Shown one piece after another: positions 44,297 through 53,431 of a stretch of DNA of 64,000 nucleotides. The DNA lies in assembly GCF_000243395.2 (NCBI RefSeq), contig NZ_CM001484.1, positions 2,011,202 through 2,075,201 on the forward strand. The letters are read 5' to 3'. The notes below the pieces were generated by a model that was not told the origin of the DNA, searched no databases, and saw nothing but the letters and a program-made list of their open reading frames with translations. Position 1 is the first letter of the stretch. Each line of letters opens with the position of its first letter. A program made the translations under genes and the position numbers. The DNA comes from Saccharomonospora glauca K62 (GTDB taxonomy: Bacteria; Actinomycetota; Actinomycetes; Mycobacteriales; Pseudonocardiaceae).

Positions 44297-45454
44297 ATGA
44301 CTGGGTCACCTCTCGGCGCCACCGACGCGCCGGCGGAACCACGACGGTCCGCAACGTTCGAGACCCTGAGCCTGCGGGGAGTCGGCCGTACCTTCGGCAA
44401 GACCGCGGCGCTCAAGGGACTCGACCTGGAGATCAAGCGGGGCGAGTTCATCGCCCTGCTCGGCCCCTCGGGATGCGGCAAGTCGACCGCGTTGAACTGC
44501 CTCGCGGGGCTGCTGCCGCTCACCTCGGGCAGCATCTGGCAGGACGAGACCCGCATCGACGTGCTGCCACCCGAACGACGCGGGTTCGGCATGGTGTTTC
44601 AGAACTACGCGCTCTTCCCCCACATGTCGGTGCGGAAGAACGTGGCCTTCGGATTGACGATGCGGCGACTGCCGAAGGCGGAGATCGCTCGCCGGACCGA
44701 GGAGGCCATCCGCCTCGTGCGGCTGGAGGAACACGCCCATAAGCTTCCCGGTCAGTTGTCGGGTGGGCAGCAGCAGCGCGTGGCCATCGCCCGTGCCATC
44801 GTGCTCGAACCGTCCTTGGTGCTCATGGACGAGCCGCTGTCCAACTTGGATGCGAAACTGCGGCTGGAGATGCGCACGGAGATCCGCAGGCTGCACCAGA
44901 GCCTCGGGCTCACCACCGTGTACGTCACGCACGACCAGGAGGAGGCGTTGTCGCTGGCCGACCGCCTCGTGATCCTGCGGGCGGGCACCGTCCAGCAGAT
45001 CGGGACCCCGGAGGAGCTGCACAACCGGCCGGTGAACCAGCACGTGGCCGACTTCATGGGCTATCGCAACCTGATCCGTCTCACCGCGGGTGACCGCGCG
45101 GACGACGGAATCCGGGTGACGGGCGACGGACTGGACCTCGTGGGCACCCACCTCGACGACCTCGCCCCCGGTGCCGCGGTGGTGGCCGCCGCGCGCCCCG
45201 AGGACGTCCGGGTGTTCGACCCCGGAACCACCGGGGTCAACCGTTTCCCGGCGATCGTCGAGGTGGTGGAGTACCAGGGACGGGAACTGGCCGTCGAGGC
45301 GCGGACGTCCTCGGGAGTGCGATGGCACCTGCGCACGGACCACCGACTCGCTCCCGGAGACGCCGTCGTGCTCGGAGTGGCCGTGGAACGGTTGCTGGTG
45401 TTCGGTGACGACACCGTGGGGACGCCGGTGCCGTCGAACCGGGAGTCGGTGTGA
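44297..45454 (+). CDS. ABC transporter ATP-binding protein (PotA/UgpC-like)
   Basis: A 385-residue ATPase. Walker A LLGPSGCGKSTAL, Q-loop QNYALFPHM, signature LSGGQQQRVAIARAI, Walker B VLMDEPLSNLD, H-loop THD, then a TOBE region (about 265-370). ATG 44297 has GGAGG 5-9 bases upstream. The stop overlaps the start of the first permease. It powers the uronate importer. Confidence 0.92.
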   Translation: MTGSPLGATDAPAEPRRSATFETLSLRGVGRTFGKTAALKGLDLEIKRGEFIALLGPSGCGKSTALNCLAGLLPLTSGSIWQDETRIDVLPPERRGFGMVFQNYALFPHMSVRKNVAFGLTMRRLPKAEIARRTEEAIRLVRLEEHAHKLPGQLSGGQQQRVAIARAIVLEPSLVLMDEPLSNLDAKLRLEMRTEIRRLHQSLGLTTVYVTHDQEEALSLADRLVILRAGTVQQIGTPEELHNRPVNQHVADFMGYRNLIRLTAGDRADDGIRVTGDGLDLVGTHLDDLAPGAAVVAAARPEDVRVFDPGTTGVNRFPAIVEVVEYQGRELAVEARTSSGVRWHLRTDHRLAPGDAVVLGVAVERLLVFGDDTVGTPVPSNRESV

Positions 45455-46392
45455 TGACCACGGCACCCGTCACCACAGCGCCACCGGAACGGGACCGGCG
45501 GAAGCCGCCCGAGACGAGTCCGGCCCTGCGGCACCGCCTCGCCGAGCGCGGCATAGACAAGCAGCTGCTCCTGCTGCTGCCCGCCGTGGTGTTCATCGTG
45601 GGCCTGTTCGTCTACCCGTTCTTCTACGGTCTGGGCCTGTCGTTCCAGCCGCAGAACGGCGGAGGCCCCTTCGCCGACTACGTGCGCTTCTTCTCCGACC
45701 CCTACCAGTTCAGCACCATCTGGAAGACCCTGGTGCTGGCGATCCCGGCCGCGTTGTTGAACGTGCTGGCCTCGGTGCCGATCGCCTATCGAATGCGGGG
45801 CCGGTTCCGTGGCAAGCGGCTGTTGATGACCGTGCTCGTCGTTCCGATCACGCTCGGCACGGTGCTCACGGCCGAGGGGCTGTTGAACTTCCTCGGGCCG
45901 TCCGGGTGGCTCAACCGGGCACTTGAGGCGATCGGGTTGGTCGACGAACCGCTCCGGCTCATCAACAACTACTGGGGTGTCTTCTTCTCCCTGGTCATCA
46001 CGGGATTCCCGTTCGCGTTCCTGCTCATCTCGTCGTATCTGTCGGGGATCGACCCCACCCTGGAGAAGGCGGCGGCCACCCTCGGCGCGGGCTGGTGGGA
46101 CCGGTTCCGGCACATCACGCTGCCGCTGTTGGCGCCCGGTTTGGCCACCACGTTCTGTCTCACGTTCGTCCTGGCCTTCAGTGTGTTCCCCTCGGCGATC
46201 CTGGTCGGTAACCCGTCGGGGGAGACACGGGTGATCTCGATCGCCGCCTACCAGGCCGCCTACGAGCAGTACGACTACCCGTACGCCTCCACCATCGCGA
46301 TGATCATGGGCGTCGTCGAGCTGATCGTGGTGGGCGTGGTGTTGCTGTGGCGATCCCGCCTCTACACCGGTTCGACGGGAGGAAAGGGATGA
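45454..46392 (+). CDS. ABC transporter permease 1 (PotB-like)
   Basis: A 312-residue permease, six helices, with the conserved cytoplasmic EAA loop [20 protein letters not shown] (about 205-224). A charged N-terminal tail of about 35 residues precedes helix 1. ATG 45454 overlaps the ATPase stop by one base; a GTG directly before it (45451) is an alternative. Paired with permease 2 as a heterodimer. Confidence 0.9.
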   Translation: MTTAPVTTAPPERDRRKPPETSPALRHRLAERGIDKQLLLLLPAVVFIVGLFVYPFFYGLGLSFQPQNGGGPFADYVRFFSDPYQFSTIWKTLVLAIPAALLNVLASVPIAYRMRGRFRGKRLLMTVLVVPITLGTVLTAEGLLNFLGPSGWLNRALEAIGLVDEPLRLINNYWGVFFSLVITGFPFAFLLISSYLSGIDPTLEKAAATLGAGWWDRFRHITLPLLAPGLATTFCLTFVLAFSVFPSAILVGNPSGETRVISIAAYQAAYEQYDYPYASTIAMIMGVVELIVVGVVLLWRSRLYTGSTGGKG

Positions 46393-47258
46393 CGATCCTG
46401 AAACCGACTCCCGGCACGCACCCCCGGCGCAGGCTGGTGGCCAGTCCCGGCGCCTGGCTGGTCTGGGGCGGGGTGGCGTTCTTCCTCGTCGGCCTGCTCG
46501 GCGTGGTGGGCTCGGTGGTGGTGAACTCCTTCGGCACGCGCTGGTTCGACGCCTGGCTGCCGGAAGGGGCGACCACCCGCTGGTACACCCAGGCGTGGCA
46601 GGACTTCGGGTTGAGCGATCTGATCGTCGTGACCGTGCAGGTGGCGGCGGCCGTGGTGGTCCTGTCGCTGCTCATCGGTGTGCCCGCCGCCTACGTCCTG
46701 GCGCGCCGCGACTTCCCCGGCAAGAAACTGATCTACCTGGCGTTCCTGCTGCCGATCCTCATGCCGCCCATCACCTACGGCATCCCGCTGGCCACCGTGC
46801 TCTACAAGTTCGGGTTCGCGGGCAACCTCTCCGGGGTCGTGCTGGCCAACCTGGTGCCCTCGGTGCCGTTCGTGATCATGACCATGACGCCGTTCATCGA
46901 GCAGATCGACCCCTCGATCGAGCGGGCGGCGCGCATGTGCGGGGCGGGCCTGCGCGCGGTGTTCGTGCGAATCCTCGCTCCCCTGCTGATTCCCGGCATC
47001 CTCGCCGCGGGCATCCTCGTGCTCGTCCGCACCGTCGGAATGTTCGAGCTGACGTTTCTCACCGCCGGTCCCGACTCGCAGACGCTCATCGTGGCGCTGT
47101 TCCACTCGATGTCGGCGGCGGGAATCCGCGCACAGCAGTCCGTGGACGCGATGGCCGTCATCTACACCGCCATGATGCTGATCCTGCTCGTGATCGCCCT
47201 GCGTTTCGTCAACCCGACGCAGCTGGTGGCCCGCGTGAAGGAGGACCCCGAACCGTGA
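46389..47258 (+). CDS. ABC transporter permease 2 (PotC-like)
   Basis: A 289-residue permease, six helices, EAA loop [20 protein letters not shown] (about 178-197). ATG 46389 overlaps the stop of permease 1 by 4 bases and is preceded by GGAAAGG. The stop overlaps the GTG of the mannonate dehydratase gene by 4 bases, tying the importer to uronate catabolism. Confidence 0.9.
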   Translation: MTILKPTPGTHPRRRLVASPGAWLVWGGVAFFLVGLLGVVGSVVVNSFGTRWFDAWLPEGATTRWYTQAWQDFGLSDLIVVTVQVAAAVVVLSLLIGVPAAYVLARRDFPGKKLIYLAFLLPILMPPITYGIPLATVLYKFGFAGNLSGVVLANLVPSVPFVIMTMTPFIEQIDPSIERAARMCGAGLRAVFVRILAPLLIPGILAAGILVLVRTVGMFELTFLTAGPDSQTLIVALFHSMSAAGIRAQQSVDAMAVIYTAMMLILLVIALRFVNPTQLVARVKEDPEP

Positions 47259-48463
47259 AGATCACCGATGCCCGAGTCATCGTGACCTGTCCGGGTCGCA
47301 ACTTCGTCACCCTCAAGATCGAGACCGACGAGGGGCTGACCGGCGTCGGCGACGCCACGCTGAACGGTCGTGAGCTCGCCGTCGCGGCGTATTTGCGCGA
47401 CCACGTCGTGCCCCTGCTGATCGGTCGCGACGCGCATCGCATCGAGGACACCTGGCAGTACCTGTACCAGGGCGCGTACTGGCGCCGCGGGCCGGTGACC
47501 ATGAGCGCGATCGCGGCGGTGGACACCGCGTTGTGGGACATCAAGGGCAAGGCCGCCGGGCTGCCCGTGTACCAGCTCCTCGGCGGACGAAGCCGGGAGG
47601 GCGTCACCGTCTACGGCCACGCCAACGGCGAGACCGTCGACGAGGTGCTCGGCGAGGTCGCCCGGTACCTCGACCTCGGCTACCGCGCGGTGCGGTTGCA
47701 GTGCGGTATCCCCGGTCTGGCCTCCACCTACGGGGTCGGGGCCGACAAGATGTTCTACGAACCCGCGCGCGGCACGGTGCCGGAGGAGAACGTCTGGTCC
47801 ACCGAGAAGTACCTGTCGTTCATCCCCACGCTGTTCGCCCGCGCCCGCGAGGAGTTCGGTCCCGAGCTGCGCCTGCTGCACGACGTGCACCACCGGCTCA
47901 CCCCCATCGAGGCCGCCAGGCTCGGTCGCAGCCTGGAGCCGTACGGGCTGTACTGGTTGGAAGATCCCGTGCCCGCCGACCTGCAGGAGGGGTTCCGGCT
48001 CATCCGCGAGCACACCACGACCCCGATCGCGGTGGGCGAGGTGATCAATTCGATCTGGGACTGCGCCGACCTGATTCGCAACCAATTGATCGACTTCATC
48101 CGGTGCACCGTCGTGCACGCGGGCGGGATCACCCACCTGCGGCGGATCTTCGATCTCGCGGCGCTGCACCACGTGCGCTCGGGCTCGCACGGCGCGACGG
48201 ACCTGTCACCGGTGTGCATGGCCGCGGCGTTGCACCTGGACGTGAGCATTCCCAACTTCGGGCTGCAGGAGTACATGCGGCACACCGAGGCCACCGACGA
48301 GGTGTTCCCCCACGGCTACCACTACGCCGACGGCTACCTGTTCCCCAGTGAGGAACCGGGACTGGGTGTGGACATCGACGAGGAGGCCGCCGCCCGCTAC
48401 CCCTACCGCCGGGCGTACCTGCCGGTGAACCGGTTGGAGGACGGGACGGTGCATCCCTGGTGA
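47255..48463 (+). CDS. manD: D-mannonate dehydratase (ManD, enolase superfamily)
   Basis: A 402-residue enolase-superfamily protein of the ManD/RspA group: dehydrates D-mannonate to 2-keto-3-deoxygluconate. Recognisable features: [19 protein letters not shown], the loop [13 protein letters not shown], metal ligands Asp (LLHDVHHR), Glu (LEDPVPAD) and Glu ([10 protein letters not shown]), and [12 protein letters not shown] with the catalytic His. Length is typical. Start GTG 47255 is coupled to permease 2. Some ManD-group proteins have low activity or prefer gluconate, but the operon (UxuB-like reductase, KDG kinase) supports mannonate. Confidence 0.9.
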   Translation: MKITDARVIVTCPGRNFVTLKIETDEGLTGVGDATLNGRELAVAAYLRDHVVPLLIGRDAHRIEDTWQYLYQGAYWRRGPVTMSAIAAVDTALWDIKGKAAGLPVYQLLGGRSREGVTVYGHANGETVDEVLGEVARYLDLGYRAVRLQCGIPGLASTYGVGADKMFYEPARGTVPEENVWSTEKYLSFIPTLFARAREEFGPELRLLHDVHHRLTPIEAARLGRSLEPYGLYWLEDPVPADLQEGFRLIREHTTTPIAVGEVINSIWDCADLIRNQLIDFIRCTVVHAGGITHLRRIFDLAALHHVRSGSHGATDLSPVCMAAALHLDVSIPNFGLQEYMRHTEATDEVFPHGYHYADGYLFPSEEPGLGVDIDEEAAARYPYRRAYLPVNRLEDGTVHPW

Positions 48464-49401
48464 GCACGGTGAGTCCCGACGTCCTCGTGCTGGGGGAGCC
48501 GCTGGTCGAGGTGTCCACATCGGAGCCGTTCCGCGACGGCGCCACGGTGCGACTGGCGTTCTCCGGGGACGCACTCAACGCCGCCGCCGCGGCCGCCGCG
48601 GCCGGAGCCCGCACGGCGCTTCTGGCCAGGGTGCCCGACGACGAACTCGGCGACGCCCTCGTGGCACGGGTGAGCGAACTCGGCATCGACACCGAGACCG
48701 TGATCCGGGTGCCCGGCCAGCACGGCGTGTACTTCACCCACAGCGACCCGTCGGGCCGACGACAGTTCGCCTACGCCCGCTCGGGCAGCGCGGGCTCGAC
48801 GCTGTGCCCGGACGACGTGGCCGCGGTCGTGGAGAACGCCGGTGTGGTGCTCGCCAGCGGAATCACCGCCGCGGTGTCCGAGAGCGCGGCCGCCGCCGTG
48901 CTGTACGCCGCCGAGCACGCGAGGCGGTTCGTCTACGACCCCAATTTCCGGCCACGCCTGACGAGTGCGGAGGAGGCGGCCGCGACGTTGCGGCGAGTTG
49001 CTCCCCTGGCCGAGCTGGTCACCCCGTCGTGGCCGGACGAGGCGCGGACGCTGTTGGGACTGGCCGCCGACGCGACCCCGCACGCCGCCGTGAGCGCGAC
49101 TCGCGCGCTCGGCGCCTCGACCGTCGCGGTGACACGGGGCTCCGGCGGCGTGCTCGTGGGGACGGCGACCGAGGCCGTGGACGTCCCGGCGGTGCCGCCG
49201 CCGCGGGTGGTGGACCAGACCGGTGCGGGAGACGTGTTCGCCGGCACCGTGGCCGCGCGGCTGGCTTGCGGGGACGAGCTGCTCGCCGCCGTGCGGCTCG
49301 GCGCGGCGGCCGCCTCCCTGTCGGTGCAGGGCCGAGGCGGAACCGGATTCCTGCCGACACTGGCGCAGAGCCGGGCGGCGGCGAAGGAGGCACGGACATG
49401 A
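48460..49401 (+). CDS. kdgK: 2-keto-3-deoxygluconate kinase (PfkB family)
   Basis: A 313-residue ribokinase-family kinase with N-terminal [10 protein letters not shown], substrate-loop [17 protein letters not shown] and the catalytic [15 protein letters not shown]. The position between the mannonate dehydratase and the altronate-dehydratase-family gene indicates it phosphorylates KDG to KDPG. GTG 48460 and its stop overlap both neighbours by 4 bases. No KDPG aldolase gene lies in the window. Confidence 0.85.
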   Translation: MSTVSPDVLVLGEPLVEVSTSEPFRDGATVRLAFSGDALNAAAAAAAAGARTALLARVPDDELGDALVARVSELGIDTETVIRVPGQHGVYFTHSDPSGRRQFAYARSGSAGSTLCPDDVAAVVENAGVVLASGITAAVSESAAAAVLYAAEHARRFVYDPNFRPRLTSAEEAAATLRRVAPLAELVTPSWPDEARTLLGLAADATPHAAVSATRALGASTVAVTRGSGGVLVGTATEAVDVPAVPPPRVVDQTGAGDVFAGTVAARLACGDELLAAVRLGAAAASLSVQGRGGTGFLPTLAQSRAAAKEART

Positions 49402-50924
49402 ACGACGACGTGGTGTTGCTGGCCCCGGACGACGACGTGGCGGTGGTGCTGCGTGGCTGTGGCGAGGGGACCTCGCTGGCCGTACCGGGCCGCGAGCCCG
49501 TCGTGGCTCGCGGCGACATCCCCAGCGGGCACAAGGTCGCCCTGCGAGAGCTCGCCGCGGGGGAGCTCGTGCGCAAGTACGGCCACGTCATCGGCGTGGC
49601 GACGCGGAGTGTGGCCGCGGGTGAGCACGTACACCTCCACAACCTCGCGATGCCCGACGGAGCCTCCGCGCTCGCCTCGGAGGGCGCGGTGACGGAGGCC
49701 CCGGCGCCGCCCGTCGACCTGCGTCGGACGTTCGACGGCATCGTGCGGCCGGACGGGTCCGTGGCCACCCGCAACTACGTCGGTGTGCTGACCACCGTGA
49801 ACTGCTCCGCCACCGTGGCGCGGCGCATCGTGCGGCGCACGGAGGACGAGATCGCCGAACTCGACGGCGTGGACGGGGTGGTGGCGCTGACCCACGGCAC
49901 CGGCTGCGGCATGGCGATCGACGGCGACGGGTGGCGGCTGCTGCGCCGCACCCTGAGCGGCTACGCCCGGCACCCCAACATCGGCGCCCTCGTGGTGGTG
50001 GGACTCGGGTGCGAGGTCAACGCGGTCAGTTCCCTGATGTCCGAGCTGGGCGTGGCCGACCACGTGCCCGTGGAGTCCTACACCATCCAGGAGGCGGGCG
50101 GGACGGCCGACGCGATCGACCGGGGCGAGAAGCTGGTCCGCGACCTGGCGGCGCGGTTGGTGGGCACCCGACGCACGCGGGTCGGGGTCGAGCACCTGGT
50201 GCTGGGCCTGCAGTGCGGTGGGTCGGACGCCTGGTCGGGCCTGACCGCGAACCCCGCGCTCGGCGTGGCCTCCGACCTGCTGGTCGCCGCGGGCGGCACC
50301 AGCGTGCTCGGGGAGACGCCGGAGATCTACGGTGCCGAGCGGATGCTCGCGCAGCGAGCCGTGCGTCCGGAGGTGGCCGACGCGCTTCTGGACCGTATCG
50401 CCTGGTGGGAGCGCTACACCCGCGACAACGGCACCACATTGGACGGAAATCCCTCGCCCGGCAACAAAGAGGGCGGCATCACCACGATCCTGGAGAAGTC
50501 GCTGGGCGCGGTGGCCAAGGCCGGACGCAGCCCGCTCCGGGCCGTCTGCGGTTACGCCGAGCCGATCCCGACACCGGGCCTGGTCTTCATGGACACCCCC
50601 GGCTACGACCCCGTGTCGGTCACCGGGATGGTCGCGGGCGGAGCGAACCTCGTCTGCTTCACCACGGGCCGGGGGTCGGTGTTCGGCAGCCGTCCCGTGC
50701 CGACCGTGAAGCTGGCCGCGGGCGCCGACACCGCGTCGCGCATGGCCGGCGATATGGACGTGGACTGCTCGCCGATCGTCGAGGACGGCGTCGACGTGGC
50801 CGAGATGGGCAGACGGGTTTACGACCACCTGCTCGACGTGGCCTCCGGTCGGAAGAGTCTCAGCGAGCAACTCGGGTTGGGCGGCGAGGAAATGGTGCCG
50901 TGGCAGTTGGGGGCGGTGCTGTGA
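49398..50924 (+). CDS. uxaA: Altronate dehydratase family protein (UxaA-like)
   Basis: A 508-residue UxaA-family dehydratase: N-terminal SAF domain (1-75; VARGDIPSGHKVALREL) fused to the altronate/galactarate dehydratase domain (about 110-500; GIVRPDGSVATRNYVGVL, THGTGCGM, QCGGSDAWSG, GNKEGGITTI). It turns D-altronate into KDG, the galacturonate-branch counterpart of ManD. ATG 49398 has GGAGG at 49386-49390. Galactarate or other sugar-acid activity cannot be excluded. Confidence 0.88.
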   Translation: MNDDVVLLAPDDDVAVVLRGCGEGTSLAVPGREPVVARGDIPSGHKVALRELAAGELVRKYGHVIGVATRSVAAGEHVHLHNLAMPDGASALASEGAVTEAPAPPVDLRRTFDGIVRPDGSVATRNYVGVLTTVNCSATVARRIVRRTEDEIAELDGVDGVVALTHGTGCGMAIDGDGWRLLRRTLSGYARHPNIGALVVVGLGCEVNAVSSLMSELGVADHVPVESYTIQEAGGTADAIDRGEKLVRDLAARLVGTRRTRVGVEHLVLGLQCGGSDAWSGLTANPALGVASDLLVAAGGTSVLGETPEIYGAERMLAQRAVRPEVADALLDRIAWWERYTRDNGTTLDGNPSPGNKEGGITTILEKSLGAVAKAGRSPLRAVCGYAEPIPTPGLVFMDTPGYDPVSVTGMVAGGANLVCFTTGRGSVFGSRPVPTVKLAAGADTASRMAGDMDVDCSPIVEDGVDVAEMGRRVYDHLLDVASGRKSLSEQLGLGGEEMVPWQLGAVL

Positions 50925-52276
50925 GCGGGACCGTGCCGCGGCTGTCGCCCGCCACCGTCGACGTCCCGCACCGGCCCGACACCGTGCGTATCCTCCACCT
51001 CGGTCCCGGCGCGTTCCATCGGGCGCACCAGGCGGTGTTCACCGAGGACGCGGGTGGCGATTGGGGGATCTGCGGGGTCACCCAGCGCTCGCCCGCCGTC
51101 GTCGACCAGCTGCGACCTCAGGACTGCCTGTTCACGGTCGTGGAGCGATCCCGCACCACGACGTCGTGCCGTGTGGTCGGCACGATCCGCGACGTCCTCT
51201 TCGCCCGTGCCGAACCCGAGCGGCTGCGGGCGTACTTCACCGACCCGAAGGTGCGGATCGTCTCCCTCACGGTGACCGAGAAGGGCTACCGCCCCGACTC
51301 GGGGGTCATCGGCCAGCTCGTGGCCGGGCTGGAGGCGAGGCGGGCCACGTCGGAGGCCCCAATCACGATCCTGTCGTGCGACAACCTCACGGGTAACGGC
51401 GCCGTGGTGCGGTCGCGGGTGCTCGACGCCTGCGCCCGCCTGCCGCACGGGGACGCTCTCGCGTCCTGGATCACCGACCACGTGCGGTTCCCGAGCACGA
51501 TGGTCGATCGCATCGTGCCCGCCACCACCGACGCCGATCGTGCCGAGGTGCGGTCCGCGCTCGGCGTGCTCGACGAGGCCGCCGTGGTGGGCGAGCCGTT
51601 CCGGCAGTGGGTGATCGAGGACGACTTCGCCGCGGGCCGCCCCGCCTGGGAGGCCGTCGGGGCGCACCTGACCGACGACGTGGCTCCCTACGAGGCGGTG
51701 AAACTTCGGGTGCTCAACGCCACCCACTCGTTACTGGCCTACCGAGGCGCACTGGCGGGCTACGACACCATCGCCGAGGCCATCGCCGATCCGGTGCTGG
51801 CCGAGGAGGCGGCGGAGTTCGTGGAGCACGACGTGTTGCCGACCCTCACCGTTCCCGACGACGTCGACATCACCGCGTATCGCCGGCAGGTGCTGGAACG
51901 CTTCGCGAACCCGGCTCTGCGGCATCGCACCACGCAGGTCGCGATGGACGGGTCCCAGAAGCTGCCGTTGCGACTGCTCGGCACGATCCGAGACCGGTTG
52001 GCCGCGGGCGCGGTACCCGTCCGCGCGGCACGAGCCGTGGCCGCGTGGATGGTGTACGTGGCGGTGGGCAAGGATCGTGACGGCAGACCACTGCCGCTCG
52101 ACGACCCGCTCGCCGATCGGCTCCGCGCGGCGGTGGGGGAAGCCGGGGAGCCCCGCGCACTCGTCGACGGGTTGCTGTCGGTGCGGGAGGTGTTCGGCGA
52201 GGACCTGCCCGACCACGTGGCATTACGCGCAGCACTCATGGAGGCGGTGACGGAACTTTTAACGGCGGTGCGCTGA
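50921..52276 (+). CDS. uxuB: Fructuronate/tagaturonate reductase (mannitol dehydrogenase family)
   Basis: A 451-residue long-chain polyol dehydrogenase: N-terminal Rossmann HLGPGAFHRAHQAVF, and the catalytic VKLRVLNATHSLLAY with Lys and His. Reduces D-fructuronate to D-mannonate (UxuB) and possibly tagaturonate to altronate (UxaB); it is the only such reductase in the operon while both dehydratases are present. The GTG at 50921 overlaps the uxaA stop by 4 bases. Three TTA leucine codons (51731, 52223, 52259) are striking for a high-GC genome. Last gene of the operon, followed by a hairpin. Confidence 0.88.
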   Translation: MSGTVPRLSPATVDVPHRPDTVRILHLGPGAFHRAHQAVFTEDAGGDWGICGVTQRSPAVVDQLRPQDCLFTVVERSRTTTSCRVVGTIRDVLFARAEPERLRAYFTDPKVRIVSLTVTEKGYRPDSGVIGQLVAGLEARRATSEAPITILSCDNLTGNGAVVRSRVLDACARLPHGDALASWITDHVRFPSTMVDRIVPATTDADRAEVRSALGVLDEAAVVGEPFRQWVIEDDFAAGRPAWEAVGAHLTDDVAPYEAVKLRVLNATHSLLAYRGALAGYDTIAEAIADPVLAEEAAEFVEHDVLPTLTVPDDVDITAYRRQVLERFANPALRHRTTQVAMDGSQKLPLRLLGTIRDRLAAGAVPVRAARAVAAWMVYVAVGKDRDGRPLPLDDPLADRLRAAVGEAGEPRALVDGLLSVREVFGEDLPDHVALRAALMEAVTELLTAVR

Positions 52277-52292
52277 GCCGTCGGTGTGGAAT

Positions 52293-52337
52293 CCGGTGGA
52301 GCGGGGAGGAGTACGGGTGCACTCCCCGCCCCACCGG
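52293..52337 (+). terminator. Hairpin terminator of the uronate operon
   Basis: Arms 52293-52308 and 52322-52337 pair over 16 positions with one A-C mismatch, 13-base loop; 17 bases after the uxuB stop. No T-run. Confidence 0.7.
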
Positions 52338-52380
52338 AGTATGACGAGGTCACGGCCATACCCGAAACCGACGTCCCAAT

Positions 52381-52401
52381 TCCGATTAATCGGACAATTG
52401 T
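52381..52401. repeat. AT-rich palindromes at the uronate operon/biosynthetic cluster boundary
   Basis: TCCGATTAATCGGA (52381-52394), a perfect 14-base palindrome, overlaps by one base ACAATTGT (52394-52401), an 8-base palindrome. They lie in an unusually AT-rich 120-base patch between the convergent uxuB and LmbU-family genes. Could be a protein-binding site or remnant; no function assigned. Confidence 0.45.
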
Positions 52402-52503
52402 GCGGACGGAATATTGGCCCCCGAGGGGCGGTTGAAGCTTCATCCGCTTCGCCTCGGTAATTTCTTAGCGGGCCGAAGTTAATTTTGTTTCCGTCGTGTA
52501 ACG

Positions 52504-53139
52504 CTATGTCCGGTCGCTTTCGAGCAATGAGAGGGCGGCGTGGTCGAGGGTCTCCACCATCCACGTCAACAGTTCTTGATCGGCTCGCTCGGCCGCCTTC
52601 TGCCAGCGTTCTTTCTGTTGGTCGGGGAGTTTCATCTCGATGTGCACGGTTCTCGGTCGCGCGCTGGTGAGTTGCCGTTCCCCCCGAAGCTGCCGTCGGA
52701 GCTCGTTGCGGGACCAGCCGTTGATCTCGGCACGGGTCAGCCAGGCGTCCTGCTCGGCCTCGGGGAGACTGGTCACCTCCGCATGGTGCTGGAAGCTGAG
52801 TTTCGGATGTCGACGCTCCGGGGTGAAACGCCTGGCTACCCACGCGTAATTTCGCAGCGTCTGGTAGTCGAGCGACGTTTCGGCGATCGCCTGCTTGTAG
52901 CGGTTGGGGTAGTGGGTCTGGCCGTAGATCAACCAGTCGCCGAGCCACCACGCGGACGAGTCGGAGACCACGTGGATCTGCCGACCGAGGTTGCGCCATG
53001 CGTCGAGGGGCATGTCCTGAGGAAGGGAAAGCATGACTCGCTTCGTGCGGACCCTGCGCTCCGGGCCACGGTTCTCGCGTGTCGACGTGACGTGGCCGCT
53101 CGACGTGGTCGCGACCGCAGTGCCGTCTCTGCCCGACAT
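52504..53139 (-). CDS. LmbU-family transcriptional regulator
   Basis: A 211-residue regulator of the LmbU family, first described in the lincomycin cluster. The diagnostic region is DMPLDAWRNLGRQIHVVSDS with SAWWLGDWLIYGQ, followed by LDYQTLRNYAWVARRF, which holds the predicted HTH; the C-terminus is charged and helical. ATG 53139 has AGGGGG upstream; a GTG at 53151 is an alternative. Divergent from the SARP regulator gene (292 bases), it marks the left edge of the natural-product cluster and is probably a pathway-specific activator. Confidence 0.85.
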   Translation of the reverse strand: MSGRDGTAVATTSSGHVTSTRENRGPERRVRTKRVMLSLPQDMPLDAWRNLGRQIHVVSDSSAWWLGDWLIYGQTHYPNRYKQAIAETSLDYQTLRNYAWVARRFTPERRHPKLSFQHHAEVTSLPEAEQDAWLTRAEINGWSRNELRRQLRGERQLTSARPRTVHIEMKLPDQQKERWQKAAERADQELLTWMVETLDHAALSLLESDRT

Positions 53140-53431
53140 GGAATCGTGCACCCCCTATTCGTCCGAAAAACTCACCCTCGCGTCACGAGCTGATCGTCAG
53201 CCTGGCAGTCGTCCCTTGAGCGACGCCAAACGGAGGCCAAACGTCGAGGTGAGAACCGAGTTGTCCGTGGTTCGCTTCTCGTTCTTGGCCCCTTTGCCGC
53301 TCAACGTTTGGCGTGCGCCATGCATTCAAAAAACGAGAATTAACCCGATCGTGTATTCGATCACGTTAGGTTGTCACTTGTGGTCCGACGCAACGTCTGA
53401 CACACACTCGCTGGGGGAGCTGGATACGCTG
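53140..53431. promoter_or_regulatory. Divergent regulator promoter region with GCCAAACG repeats
   Basis: 292 bases separate the LmbU and SARP starts. GCCAAACG occurs at 53225-53232 and 53236-53243, exactly 11 bases apart, the period typical of SARP heptamer direct repeats. A third copy, inverted (CGTTTGGC), is at 53305-53312; with one more base, GCCAAACGT and ACGTTTGGC form a 9-base inverted pair spanning 53236-53312. The SARP-proximal 100 bases are AT-rich. Probably the shared control region for both regulators. Confidence 0.6.
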
